Of a stretch of DNA of 64,000 bases, positions 1-7,385 are shown in pieces. The notes below the pieces were generated by a model. It was not told where the DNA came from and did no database searches. It worked only from the letters and a program-made list of their open reading frames with translations. Every line of letters begins with the position of its first letter. Positions within the stretch are counted from its first letter, which is position 1. The DNA comes from Actinomycetota bacterium (GTDB lineage Bacteria > Actinomycetota > Actinomycetes > Actinomycetales > Microbacteriaceae). Position numbers and translations under genes: made by a program. Location: NCBI GenBank assembly GCA_020160915.1, contig JAIUPK010000002.1:124001-188000 (forward strand), read 5' to 3'.

Positions 1-2
1 GC

Positions 3-668
3 CCGGATGCCACGGGCCTCGGCAAACCGCTGCGCTCCACCGTGCACCCGCTGCGCGCCGACCTGCCCATCTATCTCGCCGCCGAGGGACCCAAGAACGT
101 CGCCCTCGCCGCGGAGATCGCCGACGGCTGGCTGCCGTTCCTCTTCTCTCCGAAGGCCGACGCCGAGGCGCGCGCCCAGCTCGAGGAGGGGTTCGCCCTG
201 CGTTCGCCCGAGCGGTCGCCGCGAGCGAACTTCGAGATCGCGTTGCAGCTCGCCGTGATCCCGCACCCCGACGTGGAGAAGGCGGCCGACATGGTGCGCC
301 CGACGATCGCGCTGTACGTCGGCGGCATGGGCGCGAAGGGCGCGAACTACCACCGGAACGTGATCGACCGTTTGGGGTACTCCGACGCGGCCGACCGCAT
401 CCAGGAGCTCTATCTTGCGGGCAAGAAGGCCGAGGCCATCGCCGCCGTGCCGACGAAGCTCGTGGAGGAGATCGCGCTCATCGGTCCGCCGGAGAAGATC
501 CGCGACGAGCTCGCCGCGTGGGAGGAGTCGGTCGTCACGACCATGCTGGTGCAGGGGCCGGCGTTCGCGCTGCGGACGATCCGCGATGTGGTGCAGGGCG
601 GGTCGCTCACCCGCGCGAAGCTGGGGGCGCTGGCGTTCGCGTATGCGACCCGTCGCCAGGCAGGTTGA
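3..668 (+). CDS. LLM-class F420-dependent oxidoreductase, C-terminal part
   Basis: C-terminal 221 residues of a luciferase-like monooxygenase TIM-barrel protein. The frame stays open through the left edge of the window (codons reading PDATGLGKPLRSTVHP precede any usable start), so the N-terminus lies outside. The segment GPKNVALAAEIADGWLP resembles the typical barrel strand of the LLM family, and the region from IALIGPPEKIRDELAAW onward is the usual C-terminal helix. Actinobacterial members typically use coenzyme F420; that cofactor is inferred from the family. The last codons GCA GGT TGA run into a dispersed palindromic repeat, which supplies the stop. The substrate cannot be told from the sequence. 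Confidence 0.8.
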   Translation, partial: PDATGLGKPLRSTVHPLRADLPIYLAAEGPKNVALAAEIADGWLPFLFSPKADAEARAQLEEGFALRSPERSPRANFEIALQLAVIPHPDVEKAADMVRPTIALYVGGMGAKGANYHRNVIDRLGYSDAADRIQELYLAGKKAEAIAAVPTKLVEEIALIGPPEKIRDELAAWEESVVTTMLVQGPAFALRTIRDVVQGGSLTRAKLGALAFAYATRRQAG

Positions 669-695
669 GTAGCGCCGAAGGCGCGTATCGAAACC
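663..695 (+). repeat. Dispersed palindromic repeat, copy 1
   Basis: 33 bp reading GGTTGAGTAG, a short GC-rich hairpin, then GTATCGAAACC. It forms a larger inverted pair with the copy at 706-737 between two convergent genes, so it may act as a bidirectional terminator. The TGA in its GGTTGA arm is the stop codon of the upstream oxidoreductase gene. Confidence 0.85.
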
Positions 696-705
696 ACACC
701 CATCA

Positions 706-737
706 GTTTCGATACGCCGCTTCGCGGCTACTCAACC
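706..737 (-). repeat. Dispersed palindromic repeat, copy 2
   Basis: Inverse copy of the family (GTTTCGATAC, GC hairpin, GCTACTCAACC). Read on the minus strand its GGTTGA supplies the stop codon of the zur gene that converges on it. With copy 1 it makes an inverted repeat of about 75 bp with only 10 bp between copies. Confidence 0.85.
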
Positions 738-1121
738 AGCCAGGGCCGAGCACTCCGCACACAGCCCGAACACGTCCACGACGTGGTTCGGCTGGGTGAA
801 CCCGTGCTCGGAGGCGACCTGGCGCGCCCACTGCTCGACGGCATCCGCTTCGATCTCGACGGTGAGCCCGCAGTTGCGGCAGATCAGGTGGTGGTGATGA
901 GTGCCCGGGGTGCAGGCGCGATACAGGCTCTCGCCCTCCTGCTGCAGTGAGTCGGCCTCGCCCTCAACGGCGAGGTCGGCGAGCGCCCGATAGACCGTGG
1001 CCAGGCCAATGGATGACCCGCCGTCACGCAACGCCGAGTGCAGGCTCTGCGCGCTCACGAAGCCCTCGCTCGTGCCCAGTGCCTCGCGCACGGCCTCCCG
1101 CTGCCAGGTGTTGCGCTTCAT
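732..1121 (-). CDS. zur: Fur-family zinc uptake regulator
   Basis: 129 residues, normal for Fur/Zur. The N-terminal 65 residues form a winged helix (SSIGLATVYRALADL is the recognition-helix region), followed by a dimerisation and metal domain with HHHH at 75-78, CRNC at 81-84 and CAEC at 121-124, the last two forming the structural Cys4 zinc site. Assignment to Zur rather than Fur rests on its place as last gene of znuA-znuC-znuB-zur. It overlaps znuB by four bases (ATGA). It probably represses its own operon through the palindrome upstream of znuA. Its stop codon lies inside a dispersed repeat. Confidence 0.88.
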   Translation of the reverse strand: MKRNTWQREAVREALGTSEGFVSAQSLHSALRDGGSSIGLATVYRALADLAVEGEADSLQQEGESLYRACTPGTHHHHLICRNCGLTVEIEADAVEQWARQVASEHGFTQPNHVVDVFGLCAECSALAG

Positions 1122-1957
1122 GCAGCCACCTTAACCCTCGCGTGCGAGCGCTGTCTGCGCCATTCGATCAGGCGGCAGACCACGTAGATGAGGAACGAGA
1201 TGCTCGTGATGTACGGGCTGATCGGCAGCGATCCGCCGAGGGCGATCAGGATGCCGCCGACCGCTGAGACGAGCCCGAAGATCATCGCGAGCACCGGCAC
1301 GAGCACCGGCGATGCGCTTACTCGGAGCGCGGATGCCGCGGGCGTGACCAACAGCGCGAGCACGAGCAGCGCGCCGATCACCTGCACCGAGACGGCCACC
1401 GTGAGTCCCAACAGCACCATGAACACGAGGGCGAGCGCGCGGCTGGGCACACCCTTGGCGACCGCGACCTCCGTGTCGAGGCTGTCGAAGCTCAGCGGGC
1501 GCCAGATCACGAGCAGGGCGGCGAGCACGACGACGCTGATGCCGACGAGCAACCCGAGCTGTTCGAAATCCACCGACACGATCTGCCCGGTGAGCAGGCC
1601 GAACTTGTTGCCGCTGCGGCCGGGGTAGAGGGCGAGGAACAGGATGCCGAGCCCCAGCCCGAAGGGCATGAGCACGCCGATGATGGAGTTGCGGTCGCGG
1701 GCACGCGCGCCGAGCAGTCCGATGATCGCGGCCGCGATGAGGGATCCGAGAATGGACCCGGCGACCACATTGACCCCGAGCAGCAGCGCGGCTGCGGCAC
1801 CCGCGAAGGAGAGCTCGCTGATGCCGTGCACGGCGAAGGCCATGTCGCGCTGCATCACGAAGACGCCGATGAGACCTCCGACGACGCCGAGCACCGCACC
1901 GGCGAGCACGGATGCCTGCACCAGCTGGAGCAGTTCGAAGTAGGTGGCGAGGTCCAT
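1118..1957 (-). CDS. znuB: Zinc ABC transporter permease (ABC-3 family)
   Basis: 279-residue polytopic membrane protein with about eight hydrophobic segments and the ABC-3 family layout (FELLQLVQASVLAGAVLGVVGG at the start; long hydrophobic stretches to LIYVVCRLIEW near the end). It should form the membrane channel that works with the upstream ATPase and the lipoprotein receptor to import zinc, or possibly manganese. It follows znuC directly (the ends abut at one base) and overlaps zur by ATGA, so translation of the three is coupled. The metal is inferred from the linked Zur and the ZnuA-like receptor. Confidence 0.88.
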   Translation of the reverse strand: MDLATYFELLQLVQASVLAGAVLGVVGGLIGVFVMQRDMAFAVHGISELSFAGAAAALLLGVNVVAGSILGSLIAAAIIGLLGARARDRNSIIGVLMPFGLGLGILFLALYPGRSGNKFGLLTGQIVSVDFEQLGLLVGISVVVLAALLVIWRPLSFDSLDTEVAVAKGVPSRALALVFMVLLGLTVAVSVQVIGALLVLALLVTPAASALRVSASPVLVPVLAMIFGLVSAVGGILIALGGSLPISPYITSISFLIYVVCRLIEWRRQRSHARVKVAA

Positions 1958-2748
1958 CAGAGGGCCTCCCCCTGGTGGTGGGCGTGGTCAGGGGCACCCG
2001 CAACAAAGATCCTGCCGCCACTGCGCAGCACCTCCACCGGGGTGCCGTACAGCGCGGTGAGCACCTCGCTGCGCAGCACCTCGTCGGGAGTTCCCACGGT
2101 GAAGTGGCCCTCGGCCAGGTAGAGGATGCGGTCGACCATCCCCAGCACCGGGTTGATGTCGTGAGTGACGAAGACCACTGCGGTGTCGTGCTCGCGGCGC
2201 CGCTCATCGATGAGCCCCGCGACCTCCGCCTGACGGTTGAGGTCGAGGCTGGCCAGCGGCTCGTCACAGAGCAGCAGCACGGGGTCGGCGGCGATCGCCT
2301 GCGCGACCCGCAGCCGTTGCTGCTCGCCACCGGAAAGGGTGCCGATCGGGCGGTCGGCGTACGCGGTGGCACCGACTGACTCGAGCAGCGCAGCCACCTG
2401 AGCCCTCTCAGCGCGGCTCGTGATCGGCACACCGAAGCGATGTCCGTTCACGCCGAGGGTCACGAGGTCGCGACCGCGCAACGGTGTGCCCGGCTGCACG
2501 AGCTTCTGCTGCGGGATGTACCCGACGGCGCGATTGCCGCGGCGGGCGGGCATCCCGTCGATCTGGATCGTGCCGGCGTCGAGCGGCTGCAGGCCGAGGA
2601 TGGCGCGCAACAGGCTCGTCTTGCCCGACCCGTTCGAGCCGAGCACCGCGAGAAACTCCCCCGGGCGCACGCTCAGGTCGAGCTCACGCCAGAGGGTGCG
2701 CCCGCCGAAGCCGAGCGCACCCTGAGTGATCTGGAGAGCGGGGGTCAC
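1957..2748 (-). CDS. znuC: Zinc ABC transporter ATP-binding protein
   Basis: 263 residues from a GTG start. Walker A GSNGSGKT is at 37-44, the signature LSGGEQQR at 138-145, Walker B VLLLCDE at about 157-163 and the switch His at 196. An in-frame ATG 39 bases further upstream exists, but the GTG forms a GTGA overlap with the znuA stop codon, the junction type used throughout this operon, so it is preferred. The C-terminus is His-rich (HAHH), which may bind metal. It energises import through ZnuB. Confidence 0.88.
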   Translation of the reverse strand: MTPALQITQGALGFGGRTLWRELDLSVRPGEFLAVLGSNGSGKTSLLRAILGLQPLDAGTIQIDGMPARRGNRAVGYIPQQKLVQPGTPLRGRDLVTLGVNGHRFGVPITSRAERAQVAALLESVGATAYADRPIGTLSGGEQQRLRVAQAIAADPVLLLCDEPLASLDLNRQAEVAGLIDERRREHDTAVVFVTHDINPVLGMVDRILYLAEGHFTVGTPDEVLRSEVLTALYGTPVEVLRSGGRIFVAGAPDHAHHQGEAL

Positions 2749-3602
2749 AGCACCGCTGCGAGTGCGTCGATGTTCGCCGTCATCCATGAGAGGTAAGTCT
2801 GCCCGTCGGGCAGGGTTTCCGTGAAGTCGACGACCGGGATGCCCGCCGCCTCTGCCGCGGCCCGCACCCTCTCGGTCTCGGGGCTCGCGGTCTGGTCGTT
2901 GTAGGCGAGGAGCACGACCGCGCCGTCGCTGAACAGCGCGAGGGTCTCCTGGAGCGCGGCCGGCGGCACATCACCGCCCTCTTCAATCGCCTCGGTGAAG
3001 TCGGCGGGGGTGCGGTTGACGAGACCCGCCGCCTCCAGCAGGTACAACGGCACCGGCTCGGTCACGGCGACGCCCTGACCGTCAGCGAGGCCCGTGACCT
3101 TCTGAGTGAGACCGTCGAGTCGCCCCGAGAGGGTCTCGTAGTTGCTCGCGTACTCGGCGGCGTTCTCGGGGTCGAGAGCGGCGAGGGTGTCCGCCAGCTT
3201 CTTGGCGAAGGAATCCATCGCGCCGAAGTCGTACCAGAGGTGCTCGTTCGTGCCCTCGGGGAGGTTCACGAGCTCGGCTACGGAGATCACGGTCGCCGTC
3301 GATCTGGATGCCGCGAGCAGGGTATCGACGAAGGGGTCGTATCCCCCGCCGTTCTCGATCACCACGTCGGCCTTGTTCACTGCGAGCTGGTCCTGGGCCG
3401 AAGCCTCGAAGCTGTGGGGATCGCGCGACGCTCCGGCAATCAGGCTGGTGACCGTGACGGTGTCACCTCCGATGGTCTGCGCGAGGTCGCCGTAGACGTC
3501 GGTCGACGCGACGATGCGGATCGTGTGATCCGCGGCCGGAGTGGTGGCTGCGCAGCCGGTGAGGAGGAGCGCTGCAGCGGCGAGGAGTGCGAGGGGCTTC
3601 AC
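2745..3602 (-). CDS. znuA: Zinc-binding lipoprotein of ABC transporter
   Basis: 285-residue solute-binding protein of the ZnuA/TroA cluster A-1 family. It begins MKPLALLAAAALLLTGC; the lipobox LTGC puts the lipidated Cys at 17. Likely metal-ligand histidines sit in DPHSF (H63) and NEHLW (H121). The long His-rich loop of many ZnuA proteins is absent. A GTG start is chosen: it gives a proper signal peptide, is preceded by AGAAGG, and the upstream in-frame extension is translated repeat DNA. First gene of the operon, with a palindrome just upstream that is a good Zur operator candidate. Confidence 0.88.
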   Translation of the reverse strand: MKPLALLAAAALLLTGCAATTPAADHTIRIVASTDVYGDLAQTIGGDTVTVTSLIAGASRDPHSFEASAQDQLAVNKADVVIENGGGYDPFVDTLLAASRSTATVISVAELVNLPEGTNEHLWYDFGAMDSFAKKLADTLAALDPENAAEYASNYETLSGRLDGLTQKVTGLADGQGVAVTEPVPLYLLEAAGLVNRTPADFTEAIEEGGDVPPAALQETLALFSDGAVVLLAYNDQTASPETERVRAAAEAAGIPVVDFTETLPDGQTYLSWMTANIDALAAVL

Positions 3603-3613
3603 GTGCGACCTTC

Positions 3614-3640
3614 TGATAACCGTAATGAGATTCGTTATCA
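3614..3640 (-). promoter_or_regulatory. Candidate Zur operator upstream of znuA
   Basis: TGATAAC and GTTATCA form a perfect 7-bp inverted repeat with a 13-base spacer. The right part, TGAGATTCGTTATCA (3626-3640), also resembles the actinobacterial Zur box (TGA..AT..TT.TCA type). It lies 12-38 bases before the znuA start, where a repressor would block transcription. The sequence match is by eye and Zur binding is inferred. Confidence 0.55.
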
Positions 3641-3668
3641 ATAGAGTGGCACAGGGCAGGCCTCCGTG

Positions 3669-3741
3669 CAAGTCTCGGCGCAAGCCTCGAGGCGAGTCTC
3701 GGCGCAAGTCTCGAGGGCTCGCCTCGAGGTCTCGCCCGACG
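3669..3741. repeat. Six imperfect 12-bp tandem repeats
   Basis: Units read CAAGTCTCGGCG, CAAGCCTCGAGG, CGAGTCTCGGCG, CAAGTCTCGAGG, CTCGCCTCGAGG and TCTCGCCCGACG, with one extra G between units four and five. Two variants alternate in the first four units. The array lies upstream of the znuA operator. Confidence 0.8.
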
Positions 3742-3849
3742 CCGATGTTCATAACTCCTGCAAATTCGGCGGCCGCGGCATGCTTGGACCAGCAGCTACC
3801 GGGAGAAGGCACCCGGCCACCCGCGATGTGCAGGAGTTATGAACATCGG
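3742..3849. repeat. Perfect 21-bp inverted repeat with 66-bp spacer
   Basis: The left arm begins CCGATGTTCATAACTC (3742-3762) and the right arm is its exact reverse complement (3829-3849). The 66-bp interior has no ORF of note. It could be the ends of a small non-autonomous element, a long-stem terminator for the bkd operon, or a protein-binding repeat. A comparable 16-bp element, also containing CAGGAG in one arm, lies at 18310-18394. Confidence 0.85.
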
Positions 3850-3935
3850 TGCAGGGCAGGCGGGTGCGGGGCGGGGCAGGCGGGTGGGGGGTGCGGGCGG
3901 TGCGGGGCGGGGTGCGCGCTGCGGACCGCGCGAGC

Positions 3936-5276
3936 TCAGTCCAGGAGCAGCGCGGGCTCCTCGAGCACGCTCGCGAGGTCGGCGACGAAGCGGCTCGCGA
4001 CGTCGCCGTCGACGATGCGGTGATCGAAGCTTGCGCCCACGGTAGTGACGAAGCGCGGCCGCACCTCGCCATCGACGACCCAGGGCTTCTGCTTGATCGT
4101 GCCGAGGGCAACGATCGTCGCCTCGCCCGGGTTGATGATCGGCGTTCCGGTGTCCATGCCGTACGAGCCGATGTTGGTGATCGTGATCGTGCCGTTGGCC
4201 ATGTCGGCTGGTTGGGTCTTGCCGTCGCGGGCCGTGATGGTCAGCTGCTCGAGCGCGGTCGCGAGGTCGATGAGCGAGAGGGAGTGCGCGTCCTTGACGT
4301 TGGGCACGATGAGTCCGCGGGGCGTGGCCGCCGCGATCCCGAGGTTCACGTAGTGGTGGACGATGATCTCCTTGTCCGTCCACGACGAGTTGACGTTCGG
4401 GTTGCGACGCACGGCCCAGATCAGCGCCTTCGCCATGATGAGCAGCGGGCTCACTCGCACCCCGGCGAAGTCGGGCGAGTTCTTGAGGCGCTTGACGAAC
4501 TCCATGGTGCGGGTCGCGTCGACGTCGGTGAAGATCGACACGTGCGGTGCCGAGAACGCGCTCTGCACCATCGCGGTGGCGATCGCCTTGCGCACGCCCT
4601 TGACGGGGATGCGCTCCTCGCGCTGGTCACCCCACTCGGGAGTCTCGATGTTGCGGAACACGCTCGCCTGCGACGCCTGGCGGATCACGTCGTCCCGGGT
4701 GATCTCGCCTGCGAGACCGGTCGCGAGCACCGTCGCGAGGTCGACGCCGAGATCCTTGGCGAGCTTGCGAATGGGGGGCTTCGCGATGATCGGCGATGCC
4801 GCGGCCGCCGGCACGCTCGCGGGTCGCGCCGCAGGCGCGACAGTCGCATCGGCTGGCGCCGCGGGTCCGGCGCCGCGCCGCCGCCGGGATGCCCCGTGGC
4901 CGCTGCTGCCGTAGCCGACGAGCACAGCACCCGGCTTCTCCTCGGCGGGCTTCTCGGGCGCCGCCACGGTTGCGGCGGTGTCGGCGACCGCCTCGACGAC
5001 CGGGGTGGCAGGCGCTGCGGGGGCCGGGGCATCCCCCGAAGAGGACACGGTGATGATCGGGGTACCGACCTCGACGGTCTGGCCCTCCTCGACGAGCAGG
5101 GCCGCTACGGTGCCCTCGAACGGCGACGGCAACTCGACCAGGCTCTTGGCGGTCTCGATCTCGACGAGCACCTGGTTGAGCGTGACGGTGTCGCCGGCCT
5201 TGACCTTCCACGAGACGATCTCCGCCTCGGTCAGACCTTCGCCGACGTCGGGAAGCGTGAAGTCCGAGTTCGCCAT
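3936..5276 (-). CDS. bkdC: Dihydrolipoamide acyltransferase (E2) of a 2-oxoacid dehydrogenase
   Basis: 446 residues. An N-terminal lipoyl domain carries the lipoyl-lysine at K44 in ETAKSLVE; a Pro/Ala-rich linker (about 80-160) follows, then a peripheral subunit-binding domain (about 165-205, [14 protein letters not shown]) and the catalytic acyltransferase domain with HRIVDG (H419, D423) near the C-terminus. With the two E1 genes upstream it would transfer acyl groups from branched-chain 2-oxoacids (or pyruvate) to CoA. The bkd assignment rests on the separate alpha and beta E1 subunits. No E3 gene is in the window. A GGAGAG ribosome site precedes the ATG. Confidence 0.88.
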   Translation of the reverse strand: MANSDFTLPDVGEGLTEAEIVSWKVKAGDTVTLNQVLVEIETAKSLVELPSPFEGTVAALLVEEGQTVEVGTPIITVSSSGDAPAPAAPATPVVEAVADTAATVAAPEKPAEEKPGAVLVGYGSSGHGASRRRRGAGPAAPADATVAPAARPASVPAAAASPIIAKPPIRKLAKDLGVDLATVLATGLAGEITRDDVIRQASQASVFRNIETPEWGDQREERIPVKGVRKAIATAMVQSAFSAPHVSIFTDVDATRTMEFVKRLKNSPDFAGVRVSPLLIMAKALIWAVRRNPNVNSSWTDKEIIVHHYVNLGIAAATPRGLIVPNVKDAHSLSLIDLATALEQLTITARDGKTQPADMANGTITITNIGSYGMDTGTPIINPGEATIVALGTIKQKPWVVDGEVRPRFVTTVGASFDHRIVDGDVASRFVADLASVLEEPALLLD

Positions 5277-5285
5277 GATGCTCTC

Positions 5286-6266
5286 CTAGTAGGCCAGGGC
5301 CCGGTCGACGGCATCGAGGATGCGGTCGGGGTCGGGCAGGTAGGCGGCTTCGAGTTTCGCCGGCGGGAAGGGGGTGTCGAATCCGGCAACCCGGATGACG
5401 GGCGCCTCGAGCGAGTAGAACGCACGCTCGGTGACGGTCGCCGCGATCTCCGAGCCGACCGAGACGAAGCCGGGTGCCTCCTGCGCGACGACCAGGCGGC
5501 CGGTCTTCTGCACGCTGGCAACCAGGGGACCGTAGTCGATGGGGGAGATCGACCGCAGGTCGACGACCTCGATCGAAGTGCCCTCCTCGGCCGCGATCTC
5601 CGCGGCCTGCAGCAGCATCGGCACCATCGGTCCGTAGCCGACGAGGGTTACCTCGGTGCCGACGCGCACGACCCGGCTGGCATGCAACGGGATGCCCGGG
5701 GCCGAGGTATCCACGTCGCCCTTCGGCCAGTACCGGCTCTTCGGCTCGAAGAACAGAATCGGGTCGTTGGATGCGATCGCTTCCTGGATCATCCAGTACG
5801 CATCGTGAGGTGTGGACGGGCTCACCACCCGCAGGCCGGGAGTGTGAGCGAAGTACGCCTCGGGGCTCTCCTGGTGGTGCTCGACGGCGCCGATGTGCCC
5901 GCCGAACGGCACCCGGATGACGACCGGCATGCTCAGCGTGCCCTCGTGCCGCGCCGTGAGCTTCGCGAGCTGCGAGGTGATCTGGTCGAAGCCCGGGAAG
6001 ATGAACCCGTCGAACTGGATCTCGCACACGGGGCGGTAGCCGCGCATGGCGAGGCCGATCGCCGTACCGACGATGCCGGACTCGGCCAGCGGGGTGTCGA
6101 TGACGCGGTTCGCGCCGAACTCCGCCTGTAGTCCCTCGGTCACACGGAACACGCCGCCGAGCGGGCCGATGTCCTCGCCCATGAGCAGCACCTTGGGGTC
6201 GTCGGCGAGTGCCTTGCGCAGCCCGTTGTTGAGGGCCTTCGCCATGCTCAGGGTTTCGATGCTCAC
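5286..6266 (-). CDS. bkdB: 2-oxoacid dehydrogenase E1 component, beta subunit
   Basis: 326 residues, typical of E1 beta. It begins MSIETLSMAKALNNGLRKAL and carries the family motif LLMGEDIGPLGGVFRVTEGL, with the TPP-pocket Glu in the EDIG segment. It ends with a transketolase C-domain (TGRLVVAQEAPGFVSVGSEI). It overlaps the alpha-subunit gene by ATGA and is followed nine bases later by the E2 gene, so the three are one coupled operon. It pairs with E1 alpha to decarboxylate 2-oxoacids and reductively acylate the E2 lipoyl arm. Confidence 0.9.
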   Translation of the reverse strand: MSIETLSMAKALNNGLRKALADDPKVLLMGEDIGPLGGVFRVTEGLQAEFGANRVIDTPLAESGIVGTAIGLAMRGYRPVCEIQFDGFIFPGFDQITSQLAKLTARHEGTLSMPVVIRVPFGGHIGAVEHHQESPEAYFAHTPGLRVVSPSTPHDAYWMIQEAIASNDPILFFEPKSRYWPKGDVDTSAPGIPLHASRVVRVGTEVTLVGYGPMVPMLLQAAEIAAEEGTSIEVVDLRSISPIDYGPLVASVQKTGRLVVAQEAPGFVSVGSEIAATVTERAFYSLEAPVIRVAGFDTPFPPAKLEAAYLPDPDRILDAVDRALAY

Positions 6267-7381
6267 GAGGCACCCCCCTCGAACGACGCCTCGTAGGCCT
6301 CGAGCCAGGCCTGCTGTTCCTGCATGAGCGAGTGGGGCTCGGTGTAGACGTGGGTGAACATCGACGACGCGTCCGGCACGCCGAGGGCGAGGGTGCGCAG
6401 CCGGATGTCGTTGGCCGCGTCGTGCGCCTCCTCCGCGAGTTCCGCGAAGAACGCGTCGTCGGCCCCGCGAGAGCGGAGGTAGGCCTCGAAGCGCACGATC
6501 GGGTCGTGCCTGACCCAGAAGTCGAGTTCGGCGTCATCCCGATACTTGGTGGGGTCGTCGCTGGTGGTGTGCGCACCCATGCGGTAGGTGAGCGCCTCGA
6601 TGAACTGCGGGCCACCTCCGCTGCGCGCCGCGTCGAGGCTCGCGGTCGTGACCGCGTAGCTGGCGAGCACGTCGTTGCCGTCGATCTGCACGCCGGGAAT
6701 GCCGAAGCCGCTCGGCCGCAGGTAGAGCGGTGTGCGCGACTGGCGCGTCACCGGCACGGAGATCGCCCAATGATTGTTCTGGAGGAAGAAGACCTCGGGA
6801 GTCTGGAAGCTCGCGGCGAAGACGAGAGCCTCGCTGACATCCCCCTGACTGGATGCTCCGTCACCGAAGTAGACGATGACCGCCTCGTCTTTATCGGGGT
6901 CGCCCGTTGCCGCCCGCCCGTCGAGCGTGATGCCCATCGCGTAGCCGGTGGCGTGCAGGGTCTGGGATCCGATGACGAGCGTGTACAGGTGGAAGTTGCC
7001 GTGCTCGGCCGGGTCCCACCCACCGTGGCTGAGGCCGCGCAGGATCTCGATGATCTTGATGGTGTCGACCCCCCGGATGCGCCCCACCACGTGTTCGCGG
7101 TACGCCGGGAAGATGTGGTCCTGCGGTTTGGCCGCGAAGCCGGAGCCGACCTGCGCGGCCTCCTGGCCGAGGCTGGGGATCCAGAGCGCGAGCTGGCCCT
7201 GACGCTGCAGGTTGGCCGCCTCGACGTCGATGGCGCGGAACACGACCATCTGCCGGTGGAACTCGCGCAACTGATCGTCGCTGAGGTTCTCGATGATCGG
7301 AAGGTACGGTTCGGAGAGGGCGCTCGACACCAGCTCGCCGGTCTCCGAGAGCAGCTGGACGGTCGCTGCGGTGTAGGCCAT
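6263..7381 (-). CDS. bkdA: 2-oxoacid dehydrogenase E1 component, alpha subunit
   Basis: 372 residues. The TPP/Mg motif begins GDGASSQGD at 173 and ends with the Asn pair at 202-203 (QNNHWAISVP). The phosphorylation-loop region GAHTTSDDPTKYRDD is present. First gene of the E1alpha-E1beta-E2 operon and only four bases after the aminotransferase gene. A -10-like TAGATT ends six bases before the ATG, suggesting its own leaderless promoter inside the end of the aminotransferase gene. Branched-chain substrate is preferred over pyruvate from the two-subunit architecture, but substrate is not proven. Confidence 0.88.
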   Translation of the reverse strand: MAYTAATVQLLSETGELVSSALSEPYLPIIENLSDDQLREFHRQMVVFRAIDVEAANLQRQGQLALWIPSLGQEAAQVGSGFAAKPQDHIFPAYREHVVGRIRGVDTIKIIEILRGLSHGGWDPAEHGNFHLYTLVIGSQTLHATGYAMGITLDGRAATGDPDKDEAVIVYFGDGASSQGDVSEALVFAASFQTPEVFFLQNNHWAISVPVTRQSRTPLYLRPSGFGIPGVQIDGNDVLASYAVTTASLDAARSGGGPQFIEALTYRMGAHTTSDDPTKYRDDAELDFWVRHDPIVRFEAYLRSRGADDAFFAELAEEAHDAANDIRLRTLALGVPDASSMFTHVYTEPHSLMQEQQAWLEAYEASFEGGAS

Positions 7382-7385
7382 TCGT

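Larger units (their letters stand above)
3603..3935. other. Structured, gene-free spacer between znuA and the E2 gene
   Basis: This 333-base spacer holds no credible gene. In order it contains the znuA promoter and operator region, a 12-bp tandem repeat (3669-3741), a perfect 21-bp inverted repeat (3742-3762 and 3829-3849), and a guanine-run tract on the plus strand (3854-3912) with at least eight runs of three or more G. It separates a minus-strand operon start from the end of another minus-strand operon. Confidence 0.75.

Noticed and set aside
3603-3812. N-terminal extension of znuA to the upstream ATG
   Set aside because: The added 70 residues are translation of the tandem repeat and operator, and would bury the lipoprotein signal.
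3849-6131. 760-codon plus-strand ORF opposite the bkd genes
   Set aside because: Antisense shadow of three well-recognised dehydrogenase genes; high-GC codon bias leaves opposite frames open. No recognisable domain.
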